This document shows, one piece after another, positions 1-8,007 of a stretch of 64,000 nt of DNA. The first letter of the stretch is position 1. Each line of letters opens with the position of its first letter. Made by a program: the position numbers and the translations under genes. This stretch comes from Xanthomonas sp. 10-10 (GTDB lineage Bacteria; Pseudomonadota; Gammaproteobacteria; Xanthomonadales; Xanthomonadaceae): the NCBI RefSeq assembly GCF_040182365.1, contig NZ_CP144460.1:558001-622000 (forward strand), read 5' to 3'. Under the pieces are notes generated by a model that worked only from the letters and a program-made list of their open reading frames with translations, had not been told where the DNA came from and ran no database searches.

Positions 1-189
1 CTCGCGCGCGACCAGCTGGCCGAGATCCTTCAGGTGCACATGCCCGGGCACGAACTGGGTGAAGGAATTGGCGATGGCGATGATGGGTTTGTGGAAGTCG
101 CCATCGCGCATGCCGGTGGCGCGCCAGAGTGCGCGCGCGCCAGCCATGTTGCGGCCGTGGGTGGAGGTCTTGGAACGGTATTCGGGCAT
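1..189 (-). CDS. ilvD: dihydroxy-acid dehydratase, N-terminal part (runs off the left edge)
   Basis: Dihydroxy-acid dehydratase dehydrates 2,3-dihydroxy acids to 2-oxo acids in isoleucine and valine synthesis, using an iron-sulfur cluster. Only the first 63 codons are inside the window. They read [20 protein letters not shown], then ALWRATGM and [20 protein letters not shown], which matches the very conserved N-terminus of the family almost residue for residue. The ATG at 189 is the first possible start after an in-frame TGA at 208-210, so the start is not in doubt. No clear Shine-Dalgarno sequence is visible. The cluster cysteines and the rest of the roughly 610-residue enzyme lie outside the window. 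Confidence 0.95.
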   Translation of the reverse strand, partial: MPEYRSKTSTHGRNMAGARALWRATGMRDGDFHKPIIAIANSFTQFVPGHVHLKDLGQLVARE

Positions 190-596
190 GGCGATGTCGA
201 CGACTGATCAGCGAGCGGTGGCTGGCAATTAGAGCGCGTCGCGACTGTTGCTGCTGCAACCGTCACGGCGGGTTCTGGTGATCGGTCACGGTAGCACGCA
301 GCTGCCAGGCAGGAGCGTGGCGCCAGGCGGGCACGGACGCGATGCGCGCGCGCGGCCACGCAGGCATGCGACCAGCCGAGCGGTTCATCGATGCGAAGCG
401 ACACCCTCGCTTTCCAGGCTGCGCACCGGCATGCCGGTGCGGGAGCAGCCACCGCAACGACTGCGCTCACCGTCAGGCGGGTGCGCCCGCCCCGCGGCAA
501 CGTTGTCGATTACGCGGACTGCGGTCCTCGCGTGCCTCGACCAGATCCACCGGACGCTCGCTCGCTACGCGCTGCTGGCCGCTCTAAACTGCGCAC
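190..596. other. intergenic region between ilvD and the cysteine-cluster gene
   Basis: About 400 bases separate two divergent genes, so this stretch should hold both promoters. I see no convincing attenuator, leader peptide rich in branched-chain residues, or long hairpin. Reading frames across it have arginine- and alanine-rich, low-information translations and look non-coding. Confidence 0.5.
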
Positions 597-863
597 ATGA
601 CCGCTACCATGTCGTGCCGCACCGGCTGTGCCGCGTGCTGCATCGCGCCCTCGATCAGCTCGCCAATTCCCGGCATGCCCAACGGCAAGCCGGCCGGGGT
701 GGCGTGCGTGCAGCTGGACGCGCAGTTGGGCTGCCGGTTGTTCGGGTCGCCGCAGCGCCCTGCGGTCTGCGGCAGCCTGCGGCCGTCCATGGAGATGTGC
801 GGTAACTCGCGCGAGCAGGCCTTGCGCATGCTCGCTGCGTTGGAGCAAGCGACCCAGCCTTGA
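597..863 (+). CDS. YkgJ-type cysteine cluster protein
   Basis: An 88-residue protein of the zinc- or iron-chelating CxxCxxCC (YkgJ) family, whose function is not established. Cysteines sit at residues 7, 11, 14, 15, 37, 46, 58 and 68, in the order usual for the family: a CxxxCxxCC block, a conserved [16 protein letters not shown] segment, then single cysteines flanking RPAVC and SMEMCG. The cysteine spacing suggests a bound metal or Fe-S cluster; that is inference. ATG at 597 is used; a second ATG at 609 would lose only four residues. It stands alone, with convergent neighbour 21 bases downstream. Confidence 0.85.
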   Translation: MTATMSCRTGCAACCIAPSISSPIPGMPNGKPAGVACVQLDAQLGCRLFGSPQRPAVCGSLRPSMEMCGNSREQALRMLAALEQATQP

Positions 864-884
864 CGGCGCCTGCCCACGCCACGA

Positions 885-1445
885 TCAGGCGCCGCCTGTG
901 CCGCCCAGATACTGATCCTTGAGCCGCACGTAATGCTGTGCGGAGTAATGCAGGCTTTCGATTTCCTTGTCGCTGAGCGTACGCGCCAGCCGGGCCGGAT
1001 TGCCGAGCCACAATTCCGCCTCGCCAACCACCTTGCCCGGGCCCACCACCGCACCGGCACCGACAAATCCGTAGCGTCTGATGGTGGCCCCATCCAGCAC
1101 GCAGGCGCCCATGCCGATCAGGCACAGGTCTTCGATGGTGCAGGCATGCAGGATGGTGCCGTGGCCCACGGTGACATCGGCGCCGATCACGGTCGGATAG
1201 CCGGCCTTGTTGAACGGGCTGTGGTGGCTGACGTGGATGATGGTGCCGTCCTGCACATTGGTGCGCGCGCCGATCTGCACATGATTGACGTCGCCACGGA
1301 TCACCGTGCCCGGCCATACCGATACATCGTCGCCCAGGCTGACCTTGCCGATGATGGTGCAGGCCGGGTCGACGTAGACGCGTGCGCCCAGCTGTGGGAT
1401 GTGGTCCAGGAAGGGGCGAATCGGGGGCACGGCACTCTCCGGCAA
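885..1445 (-). CDS. gamma-carbonic anhydrase-like hexapeptide-repeat protein
   Basis: A 186-residue left-handed beta-helix protein of the YrdA/PaaY/CaiE group, related to gamma-class carbonic anhydrases. The translation shows the repeating hexapeptide pattern (IGKVSLGDDVSVWPGTVIRG, then VIGADVTVGHG, LIGMGACVLDG). Histidines 71, 95 and 100 stand where the three zinc ligands of gamma carbonic anhydrases occur. Many members of this group have weak or no carbonic anhydrase activity, so the reaction is uncertain; PaaY relatives are thioesterases in aromatic pathways. Convergent with the preceding gene; no operon partner is visible. Confidence 0.88.
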   Translation of the reverse strand: MPESAVPPIRPFLDHIPQLGARVYVDPACTIIGKVSLGDDVSVWPGTVIRGDVNHVQIGARTNVQDGTIIHVSHHSPFNKAGYPTVIGADVTVGHGTILHACTIEDLCLIGMGACVLDGATIRRYGFVGAGAVVGPGKVVGEAELWLGNPARLARTLSDKEIESLHYSAQHYVRLKDQYLGGTGGA

Positions 1446-2324
1446 GTCAGCGTGCCGCCAACTGCGGACACCGGTGGATGATACCCGTGCGGTGCGTGTC
1501 GCTGTGGCAGCGGCGGTGCTGCGCGATGGATGCAGATGACGCAGGTGCGCGTCATGGGTGTAGCGGGCGGTGCGTATCGATGCATGCTGGGTGATGCTGT
1601 GGTTATCGCAGCAGGTGAGTGACGCGATTTGAAGTCACGCGCAATGCTGTTGCATGCGCATGCCGCAGATCCGGCGATCAGACGAAAGAGGCGGCCCTGC
1701 AGCTGCCCACGATGCATGCGCGACCGGGAGCGCCTGCAGTACTGCTGCGCGACCAACGAGCGGGCGCGCCCGCTATCCGGAATCGGCATGCACCACTCGT
1801 ATCCCGCTTTTGAGCGCTCAGTCCACACCTGCCCGGCGACTGTCAGCCACGTTTCCTCAGCCGTCCTGAGCCGCATAGAGCGTTGCCGCGATGCTGGCTG
1901 CCGGGATGGCGCCTTGCGCAAGATGGCGCGACACTCCGGGCACGCGCCGCACGCGCGTGTTGAGGACGATTTCGAACAGCTGGCGAGGTAACGACGCAGC
2001 TACGAGCGGTGCAGCCGCCCGATCTGATCGCCAAGCGCGCGCCATGTCTGGAGGCGCATCAGACAACGCAGACACCTCATCCGAACGCAGCGTTGCGCAA
2101 GCGAAGGCCATTGGGCCTGCATCCGATAAGCGCACAACACTGCGGTAATCGGTCTTGAACGGTACCGACAATCGGCCTAGCGTGCATGCCATTGCGGCGT
2201 ATCGCTCGTGTCCGCCGCACACGCGCAGGTCTTCACACTTGCGCCTGCGCGGCGTCCCCCTGCCGCAGCGGGAATGCACGAGCGCCAACGCTGCACCAGA
2301 TCAGCACGCTCATAGGCTACGCCA
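1446..2324. other. long gene-poor stretch upstream of the transporter gene
   Basis: Nearly 880 bases with no reading frame I would call a gene. A minus-strand frame at 1857-2288 (143 codons) is open but rich in Arg, Ala and Cys and resembles no family I know. At 1770-1805 there is a degenerate copy of a two-hairpin repeat that recurs near 41.4 kb. The end near 2324 must hold the promoter of the transporter gene, but no clear -35/-10 pair stands out. Confidence 0.5.
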
Positions 2325-3635
2325 ATGCTGCAAAGCACCTCAACGTCCGCACACTTCGTCCTGGAGCGCATGACGCCGTTCCAATGGAGGGCCGTGGCAG
2401 TGTGCGTGCTGCTGACGATGCTCGACGGTTTTGACGTGATGGCGATGGCGTTCACCGCCCCGCATGTGTCGGCCGACTGGCAGTTGTCGGGCAAGCTGCT
2501 GGGGGCGCTGTTCAGTGCCGGGCTGGTCGGCATGGCAGTGGGGTCGCTGTTGCTGGCGCCGTTGGCAGACCGCATCGGTCGCCGTGCGCTGATCCTGGTG
2601 TGTCTGGCCATCCTGACCGTCGGCATGGGCGCATCCGCATCAGCAGGCAATGCGTGGCAGCTGGGCGCGCTGCGGGCGTTCACCGGGGTCGGGATCGGCG
2701 GGATGCTGGCCTGCGTGGCGGTGACCGCGGCCGAATATTCCACCGCACGCTGGCGCAGCACGGCGACGGTGTTGCAGGCCACCGGCTACCCGGTCGGGGC
2801 GACGATTGGCGGAGCGATCGCAGCGCTGCTGTTGCAACACTGGTCCTGGCCATCGGTGTTCTGGCTCGGTGCGCTCGGTTCGCTGCTCTGCGTGCCGCTG
2901 GTGCTCGCCTTCTTGCCCGAATCGCTGGAATTCCTGATCGCCCGACGGCCTCCCCATGCGCATGCGCGCTTCAATGCGGTGCTGGCCCGCATGGGGATGC
3001 CGCCGCAGCCGCAGTTGCCGTTGCCACCGGCGCAAGCGGACGGACAGGCGCAGGGGTATGCGGCCTTGTTCGTGGGGGCGCTGCGGCGGCAATCGCTGCT
3101 GATCGCGCTGGCGTTTTTCCTGCTGATGTTCGGGTTCTATTTTGTGCTCAGCTGGACCCCCAAGCTGCTGGTCACCGCCGGCCTGTCGGCTGCGCAGGGC
3201 GTCACCGGCGGGGTGCTGTTGAATCTGGGCGGCATTGTCGGCGGCACGCTGTTCAGTTGGCTTGCCCTGCGTGGGCGCCTGTCGCGGCTCACGGCCGGCG
3301 CACTGGTGCTGGTGGCGGTCGGGATGGCCGCATTCGGTTTGAGCAGCACCGTGCTGAGCTGGGCATTTGCCACCGCATTGCTGACCGGCGCAGCCCTGAC
3401 GGCGGCCATGGGTGGGCTGTATGCGGTGGCGCCGGTGGTCTTTAACGCAGCCGTGCGCTCCACGGGCATGGGCTGGTCGATCGGGATCGGGCGCCTTGGC
3501 GCCATCGTCTCGCCGCTGTGCGCCGGGGTGCTGCTGGATGCCGGTTGGTCGCCGGCCATGTTGTATCTGGCCTGCGGCGTACCACTGTTGTTTGCCGCTG
3601 CTGCGGTCGTGGCGATGCGCCTGCCGGAGCGCTGA
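2325..3635 (+). CDS. pcaK: aromatic acid:H+ symporter, MFS superfamily (PcaK-like)
   Basis: A 436-residue inner-membrane transporter with about 12 hydrophobic segments, of the aromatic acid:proton symporter family that takes up 4-hydroxybenzoate and protocatechuate. Near the N-terminus, in the first helix, is the family signature DGFD followed by AMAFTAP, and the first cytoplasmic loop carries the MFS motif ending ADRIGRR. The central loop (about residues 205-240) is long and rich in Pro, Gln and Ala. ATG at 2325 is used; an ATG at 2370, codon 16, is also possible. It lies at the edge of the aromatic catabolism cluster, which supports import of a hydroxybenzoate. The exact substrate is inference. 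Confidence 0.85.
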   Translation: MLQSTSTSAHFVLERMTPFQWRAVAVCVLLTMLDGFDVMAMAFTAPHVSADWQLSGKLLGALFSAGLVGMAVGSLLLAPLADRIGRRALILVCLAILTVGMGASASAGNAWQLGALRAFTGVGIGGMLACVAVTAAEYSTARWRSTATVLQATGYPVGATIGGAIAALLLQHWSWPSVFWLGALGSLLCVPLVLAFLPESLEFLIARRPPHAHARFNAVLARMGMPPQPQLPLPPAQADGQAQGYAALFVGALRRQSLLIALAFFLLMFGFYFVLSWTPKLLVTAGLSAAQGVTGGVLLNLGGIVGGTLFSWLALRGRLSRLTAGALVLVAVGMAAFGLSSTVLSWAFATALLTGAALTAAMGGLYAVAPVVFNAAVRSTGMGWSIGIGRLGAIVSPLCAGVLLDAGWSPAMLYLACGVPLLFAAAAVVAMRLPER

Positions 3636-3785
3636 ACGGCTTGGCTGGCGGTGCCCGATGCCGGCCGGGGAGGCAGCTACGGTTGCGCCCGCAGACCAAA
3701 GAAATCGCCACCGGTGCCGATAACTCCGGAGACCGCCAAGCCCTTGGCGGACTCTTCCGTGGACATCGTGCAGACCAGCGCCGGC

Positions 3786-5042
3786 ATGCTCAGAACCATC
3801 GACTCCGACCAACTCCGTCCCGGCATGTATGTCTACAAGCTGCTGGGTGCGTGGGTGCACCACCCGTTCTGGAAGACATCGTTCCTGGTTGATTCCGACG
3901 ACGTGGACAAGATCCATGGCAGCCGGATCGAGCAGCTGGTGATCGACACCGCCCGCGGCCTGGATGTGGACACCGGCGCGGCTGTCGGCGAGCAGCAGGC
4001 GGACGGTGCGCCATCGCCGCCGCCCTCCACGCCGGGGCCGGAACCGGAACCAGCGGAGCCGGCTCCCACCGCGCGCAGTGCGCGCACCAACAGCGTCACC
4101 GCGCAGGTCGGTATCGAAGCCGAAGTGGTGCGGGCGCGGCGTATTTTCGAAGACGGCCGCGACACGGTGGAGGAGATGTTTCGCGACGTGCGATTGGGGC
4201 GCACTGTCGACACCGAGGCCGCCATGCCGTTGGTGGAAGCCATCAACGATTCGGTGCTGCGTCATCCGCAGGCCTTGATCAGCGTGGCGCGGCTCAAGAC
4301 CGCCGACGACTACACCTATCTGCATTCGATGGCCGTGGCCGGGCTGATGAGCGGACTGGCGCGGCAACTCGGCCTGCCCGAGGCGCAGGTGGTGGAAGCG
4401 GCGATGGGCGGCCTGCTGCACGACATGGGCAAGGCGGTGACGCCGCTGGAGATTCTCAACAAGCCCGGCCGGCTCACCAGTGAAGAAATGGAGGTGATGC
4501 GCCAGCATCCGCTGGATGGGCATCGCCTGCTGGTGGCCGGCGGCGTGCAGAATGCGGTGGTGCTGGAAATCGCGCTGCATCATCACGAAAAGATGGACGG
4601 CAGCGGGTACCCCAATCGCCTGGTCGGGCAAGAGATCTCGCTGATGTCGCGGATGGGCGCGGTGTGCGATGTGTACGACGCCATCAGTTCCGACCGCCCC
4701 TACAAACGCGGCTGGGACCCGGCCGAATCGCTCAAGCAGATGGCTTCCTGGAAGGGTCACTTCGACCCGGCGATCTTTCAGGCGTTCGTGCGCCGGCTGG
4801 GCATCTATCCGGTCGGCTCGCTGGTGCGGCTGGAATCGCAGAAGCTGGCCGTGGTGATCGAACAGACCCCGGACGCGTTGCTCAAGCCCAAGGTGCGCGT
4901 GTTCTATTCGGCCAAGCTGCGCAGCCACGTGCTGGTGCAGGACATCGACCTGTCGCGGCCCGATTGCCAGGACCGTATCGCGCAGATGGAAAGCCCGACC
5001 GACTGGGGCTTCCGCGATCTCGAGAAACTCTGGCTGCCGTAA
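3786..5042 (+). CDS. HD-GYP domain cyclic-di-GMP phosphodiesterase with N-terminal DUF3391
   Basis: HD-GYP proteins hydrolyse the second messenger cyclic-di-GMP. From the chosen start (418 residues) there is an N-terminal DUF3391 segment (DSDQLRPGMYVYKL onward), a low-complexity Pro/Glu linker (about 75-95), then the HD-GYP domain with the catalytic HD at 212-213, LHDMGKA, the KPGRLTSEE helix, HHHE at 265-268 and DGSGYP at 271-276. All expected metal ligands appear intact, so it should be active. The frame extends upstream to a GTG at 3651; GTG at 3759 or 3768 are other options, and the ATG at 3786 is favoured because it puts DUF3391 at the N-terminus. It follows the transporter gene closely, which may link aromatic uptake with c-di-GMP signalling. 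Confidence 0.88.
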   Translation: MLRTIDSDQLRPGMYVYKLLGAWVHHPFWKTSFLVDSDDVDKIHGSRIEQLVIDTARGLDVDTGAAVGEQQADGAPSPPPSTPGPEPEPAEPAPTARSARTNSVTAQVGIEAEVVRARRIFEDGRDTVEEMFRDVRLGRTVDTEAAMPLVEAINDSVLRHPQALISVARLKTADDYTYLHSMAVAGLMSGLARQLGLPEAQVVEAAMGGLLHDMGKAVTPLEILNKPGRLTSEEMEVMRQHPLDGHRLLVAGGVQNAVVLEIALHHHEKMDGSGYPNRLVGQEISLMSRMGAVCDVYDAISSDRPYKRGWDPAESLKQMASWKGHFDPAIFQAFVRRLGIYPVGSLVRLESQKLAVVIEQTPDALLKPKVRVFYSAKLRSHVLVQDIDLSRPDCQDRIAQMESPTDWGFRDLEKLWLP

Positions 5043-5537
5043 GCGCGCCGCGCAGGGCGGCCTTGCCGTGCGCTGCATGCGCAGCGCGGGCAGCGATGAC
5101 CTCGACACAACGCTGCGGCACCAACCCCACGGCAGCCACCGCTGGCCTGGCTGCGCCCTGCACTTGCCCCCACACCCGACCGGCACCCGCCCGCTAGCGA
5201 GCGCGACCATGCTGCGCTGCAGCTTGGCAATGTAGTTATGATCCATAACTATTCCGAAACGCAATCACTTGCCGACCGGATCTCATGTCCACCTCGTGCC
5301 TGGATCACCGCCGCCCCCCGCACACCGCAGCGCTGTATCGCTGTCGGGCGCGGGCGTGCAAGGACGGCGCGGTGTCGACATGCGCACGCGCCTGGTCCCG
5401 GCATGCGCCGACAGCCTGCGTGTCCACATCGCCAGGCCTGGCCGCGTCTACAATGCGTTGCACGCCGGGGATCGGCGTTGCGGATCGGGCGCATGGCGCG
5501 TACCGCTCCGCCCGCCGCCTTTGTCGCGAGAACCGTC
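5043..5537. other. intergenic region upstream of the MarR-type regulator
   Basis: About 495 bases with no supported gene. It holds a palindrome at 5233-5251 (listed separately) behind a TTGGCA at 5224-5229. A TACAAT at 5449-5454 could be a -10 element placed about 85 bases before the regulator start, but no convincing -35 goes with it. If transcription starts at the upstream element, the regulator mRNA has a leader of nearly 290 bases. Confidence 0.45.
5233..5251. promoter_or_regulatory. 8-3-8 palindrome, candidate MarR-family operator
   Basis: TAGTTATG-ATC-CATAACTA is a perfect inverted repeat with 8-base arms and a 3-base centre, in AT-rich sequence that contrasts with the GC-rich surroundings. 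It starts four bases after a TTGGCA (-35-like, 5224-5229), so a protein bound there would occupy the promoter spacer. Palindromes of this size are typical of MarR-family operators, and the next gene encodes a MarR protein. The assignment is inference. Confidence 0.5.
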
Positions 5538-6014
5538 ATGCCCGCTACTGCCACTGCCGCACCGTTGCCCGATGCCATCACCGCAGTGGACCAGGCGCGT
5601 CTGCTGCGACTGCTGGGCTACCGCATCACTCGCACCGAGCTGCTGGTGCGGCGGATGTTTCAGGAATGCGTTGCCGCCTTCGATCTGAAGCCGGTCGATT
5701 TTTCCTTGTTGATGCTGGTGGATGGCAACCCGGGCATCAACCAGCGCCAGATCGGCGACGTGCTGCATGTCTCGCCACCGAACCTGGCCATCGTGGTGGC
5801 GCGGCTGGTCAAGCGCCGTCTGCTGCGGCAGGTGCGCGGGCGTCAGGACCGGCGCATGCAGCATCTGTCGTTGACCCCGGCCGGCGTCACCCTGCTGACC
5901 GATGCCGAAGCCGAGGTGTTGCGCATGGAACAGCAGCTCAGTGCGGTGCTCGGCACCAGCGAGGCGCCGCTGCTGCGCGCGCTCGATCGCCTGGATCGGC
6001 TCGATACGCCGTAA
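5538..6014 (+). CDS. MarR-family transcriptional regulator of the aryl-alcohol operon
   Basis: A 158-residue MarR-family regulator. The winged helix is seen as INQRQIGDVLHVSPPNLAIV (recognition region) followed by RLVKRRLLRQVRGRQDRR, the wing with the conserved D-R-R; helices at both ends would form the dimer interface. MarR proteins usually repress neighbouring genes until a small phenolic ligand binds. Here the downstream genes encode a channel, a coniferyl-alcohol dehydrogenase and an aryl-aldehyde dehydrogenase, so a phenylpropanoid or its CoA thioester is a likely effector (inference). From memory, an operon named molRKAB with this layout has been described for monolignol oxidation in Xanthomonas citri; this gene would be molR. 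Confidence 0.85.
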   Translation: MPATATAAPLPDAITAVDQARLLRLLGYRITRTELLVRRMFQECVAAFDLKPVDFSLLMLVDGNPGINQRQIGDVLHVSPPNLAIVVARLVKRRLLRQVRGRQDRRMQHLSLTPAGVTLLTDAEAEVLRMEQQLSAVLGTSEAPLLRALDRLDRLDTP

Positions 6015-6152
6015 GCCCCCTGTGGCGGCGCTCTGCCGCGCAGCGTGATCTCAGCAATGTCTTGATGGCACGTGCCGTACGCAGCGCGGGGATCGCCCCT
6101 GCCTGATCGCGTGCCAGGTGGCACGCCCCGCTGTTTCCTTCCAACGCTGGAG

Positions 6153-7175
6153 ATGTGCGCAGTGATTCGATCATCGATGGTGCGTGGCGTAGCTGTACGG
6201 GGGGCAGGGTGGCGGGTGCGTGCGGCGCTCGGCATCGTGGGGCTGCTTGCGAACGCGGCGGCGCTTGCGCAGGGCGTGCCGCAGAGCATGGCGTTGACCA
6301 ACGGCCTCAACACCGGCGGGACGAGTTTTCTGGACGGCTTTACCCGCACCACGCCCGGTTGGGCGGTAGTCACCTACCTGCGACAGACCGCGTTGGATTC
6401 GGTGAAGGACGCGCGTGGCGACGATGTACCGGTGTTCGACAACCCACGCATCGACTCGACGCTGCTGTTGACCCAGGTCGCTTACGTCACGCCCTATCAA
6501 TTGTTCGGTGGCGCGGTGGGGATCAACACGCTGCTGCCAGTGATCAACCTGGATGCCTCGTTCGGTCGCAACAGCATCGCCACCTTGCGCGACAACGGCG
6601 CCGGGGTGGGCGATCTGACCTTCGGCCCGTATCTGCAGATGTTGCCGGTGATGCGCGATGGGCGGCCGGTCTTTTCGCAGCGGTTCGAGTTCGACGCGGT
6701 GGCACCGATCGGCAAGTTCGACCGCGATCGCGATCTCAACCAGGGCGCGGGCTATTGGTCGCTGATCCCCAATTACGCGTTCACGGTGCTGCCCACACCC
6801 AACTGGGAAATCAGCGCACGCCTGAACTACGTCTACAACTTCCGCAGCGAGCGCCGGCCAAACCTGCCCGACGGGTTCGACTTCCGCAACGGCCAGGCCG
6901 GCGATGCCGGCTGGATCAATTTCGCCACCTCCTGGGAAATGGTGCCGGACGTGCGACTGGGCATCAACGCCTATTACCTCACCCAATTTCGCGATAACCG
7001 CACCAATGGCCAGCGCGTGCCCGACAGCCGGCAGCGCGTGTTCTACGCAGGCCCGGGTGGCGTATGGCGATTCGATGCCAACAACATCCTGTTCGCCAAT
7101 CTTTATCTGCCGGTGGAGGTCAGGAACGCGGCTTCCGGCAACAACGTCAACCTGCAGTACGTCCATGTGTTCTAG
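6153..7175 (+). CDS. outer-membrane channel of the phenol MetA-pathway family (COG4313)
   Basis: About 340 residues, with a hydrophobic signal sequence ending ANAAALAQ near the N-terminus and then alternating amphipathic strands rich in aromatic residues, as in outer-membrane beta barrels. It matches the MetA-pathway phenol degradation family, often found beside aromatic catabolic genes and thought to let hydrophobic aromatics through the outer membrane. ATG at 6153 is used; an ATG at 6177 (MVRGVAVRG) is an equal alternative and would still give a signal peptide. It sits between the MarR regulator and two dehydrogenases, and would correspond to molK in the remembered operon. The ligand is not shown by the sequence. 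Confidence 0.78.
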   Translation: MCAVIRSSMVRGVAVRGAGWRVRAALGIVGLLANAAALAQGVPQSMALTNGLNTGGTSFLDGFTRTTPGWAVVTYLRQTALDSVKDARGDDVPVFDNPRIDSTLLLTQVAYVTPYQLFGGAVGINTLLPVINLDASFGRNSIATLRDNGAGVGDLTFGPYLQMLPVMRDGRPVFSQRFEFDAVAPIGKFDRDRDLNQGAGYWSLIPNYAFTVLPTPNWEISARLNYVYNFRSERRPNLPDGFDFRNGQAGDAGWINFATSWEMVPDVRLGINAYYLTQFRDNRTNGQRVPDSRQRVFYAGPGGVWRFDANNILFANLYLPVEVRNAASGNNVNLQYVHVF

Positions 7176-7208
7176 TGCCGGCGCAGCTGGCTCCTACGGA
7201 GGGTGGCA

Positions 7209-7976
7209 ATGAATTTGCAGAACAAGACGATCGTGGTAACCGGTGTGGCGTCGGGCATCGGCGCAGAGGTCGCACGGCTTGCGCGGTTCCACGGCGCCAC
7301 GGTGATCGGTGTGGATCGCACGCCGGTGCAGATGACCCTGCATGGCTTCCACCAGGCCGACCTGGGCGATCCGGCCTCCATCGATGCGCTGGTGCGCGCG
7401 CTGCCGGAGCAGATCGATGCGCTGGCCAATGTGGCCGGCGTGCCGGGCACCGCACCGCTGGATGTGGTGGCACGCGTCAATTACCTGGGGCTGCGTCATC
7501 TGAGCCAGGCGCTGTTGCCGCGCATCGCTTCCGGCGGCAGCATCATCAATGTCGCCTCGATCCTGGGCGCCGACTGGCCGCAGCGGCTGGACCTGCACAA
7601 GCAACTGGCCGCCGCCGAGAGTTTCGACGCCGGCACGGCCTGGCTGGCCGCGCATCCGGTGGCGCACGACACCTGCTATCAATACTTCAAGGAAGCCTTG
7701 ATCGTGTGGACCTTGCTGCAATCGCGGCCGTGGTTTGCCGAGCGCGGCGTGCGCGTCAACAACGTCTCACCCGGGCCGGTCTTTACCCCGATCCTCGGCG
7801 ATTTCGCCGCCATGCTGGGCGAGGAGCGCGTCAAGGAAGACGCCAAGCGCATGACGCGCCCTGCGTATGCCGACGAAGTGGCCGAGGCGATCGTGTTTCT
7901 TGCATCGGATGCGGCGCGCTGGATCAACGGCATCACCTTGCCGGTCGACGGCGGCCTGGCATCGACCACGCTGTAG
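7209..7976 (+). CDS. molA: coniferyl-alcohol dehydrogenase-like short-chain dehydrogenase
   Basis: A 255-residue classical SDR. It has the cofactor motif TGVASGIG at 11-18, the catalytic serine around 117, and YxxxK as Tyr157 and Lys161 in CYQYFKEAL. The whole sequence closely resembles my recollection of CalA, the coniferyl-alcohol dehydrogenase of Pseudomonas, including NVAGVPGTA, YQYFKEALIVW and the C-terminal WINGI...PVDGGLAST. It would oxidise p-coumaryl, coniferyl or sinapyl alcohol to the aldehyde with NAD+. ATG at 7209 is chosen over GTG at 7203 because a GGAGGG ribosome site at 7198-7203 is well spaced for it. The aldehyde dehydrogenase follows 31 bases downstream. Confidence 0.86.
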   Translation: MNLQNKTIVVTGVASGIGAEVARLARFHGATVIGVDRTPVQMTLHGFHQADLGDPASIDALVRALPEQIDALANVAGVPGTAPLDVVARVNYLGLRHLSQALLPRIASGGSIINVASILGADWPQRLDLHKQLAAAESFDAGTAWLAAHPVAHDTCYQYFKEALIVWTLLQSRPWFAERGVRVNNVSPGPVFTPILGDFAAMLGEERVKEDAKRMTRPAYADEVAEAIVFLASDAARWINGITLPVDGGLASTTL

Positions 7977-8007
7977 TTCCCCACAATTTTCAGCAGGAGG
8001 CTAGACC

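Noticed and set aside
1857..2288. Minus-strand frame of 143 codons in the gene-poor stretch
   Set aside because: No ribosome site, no recognisable family, composition like that of non-coding GC-rich DNA.
2640..5264. Minus-strand open frame of 874 codons opposite the transporter and HD-GYP genes
   Set aside because: It is antisense to two well-recognised genes; its His/Arg/Gln-rich translation is typical of a shadow frame in GC-rich DNA.
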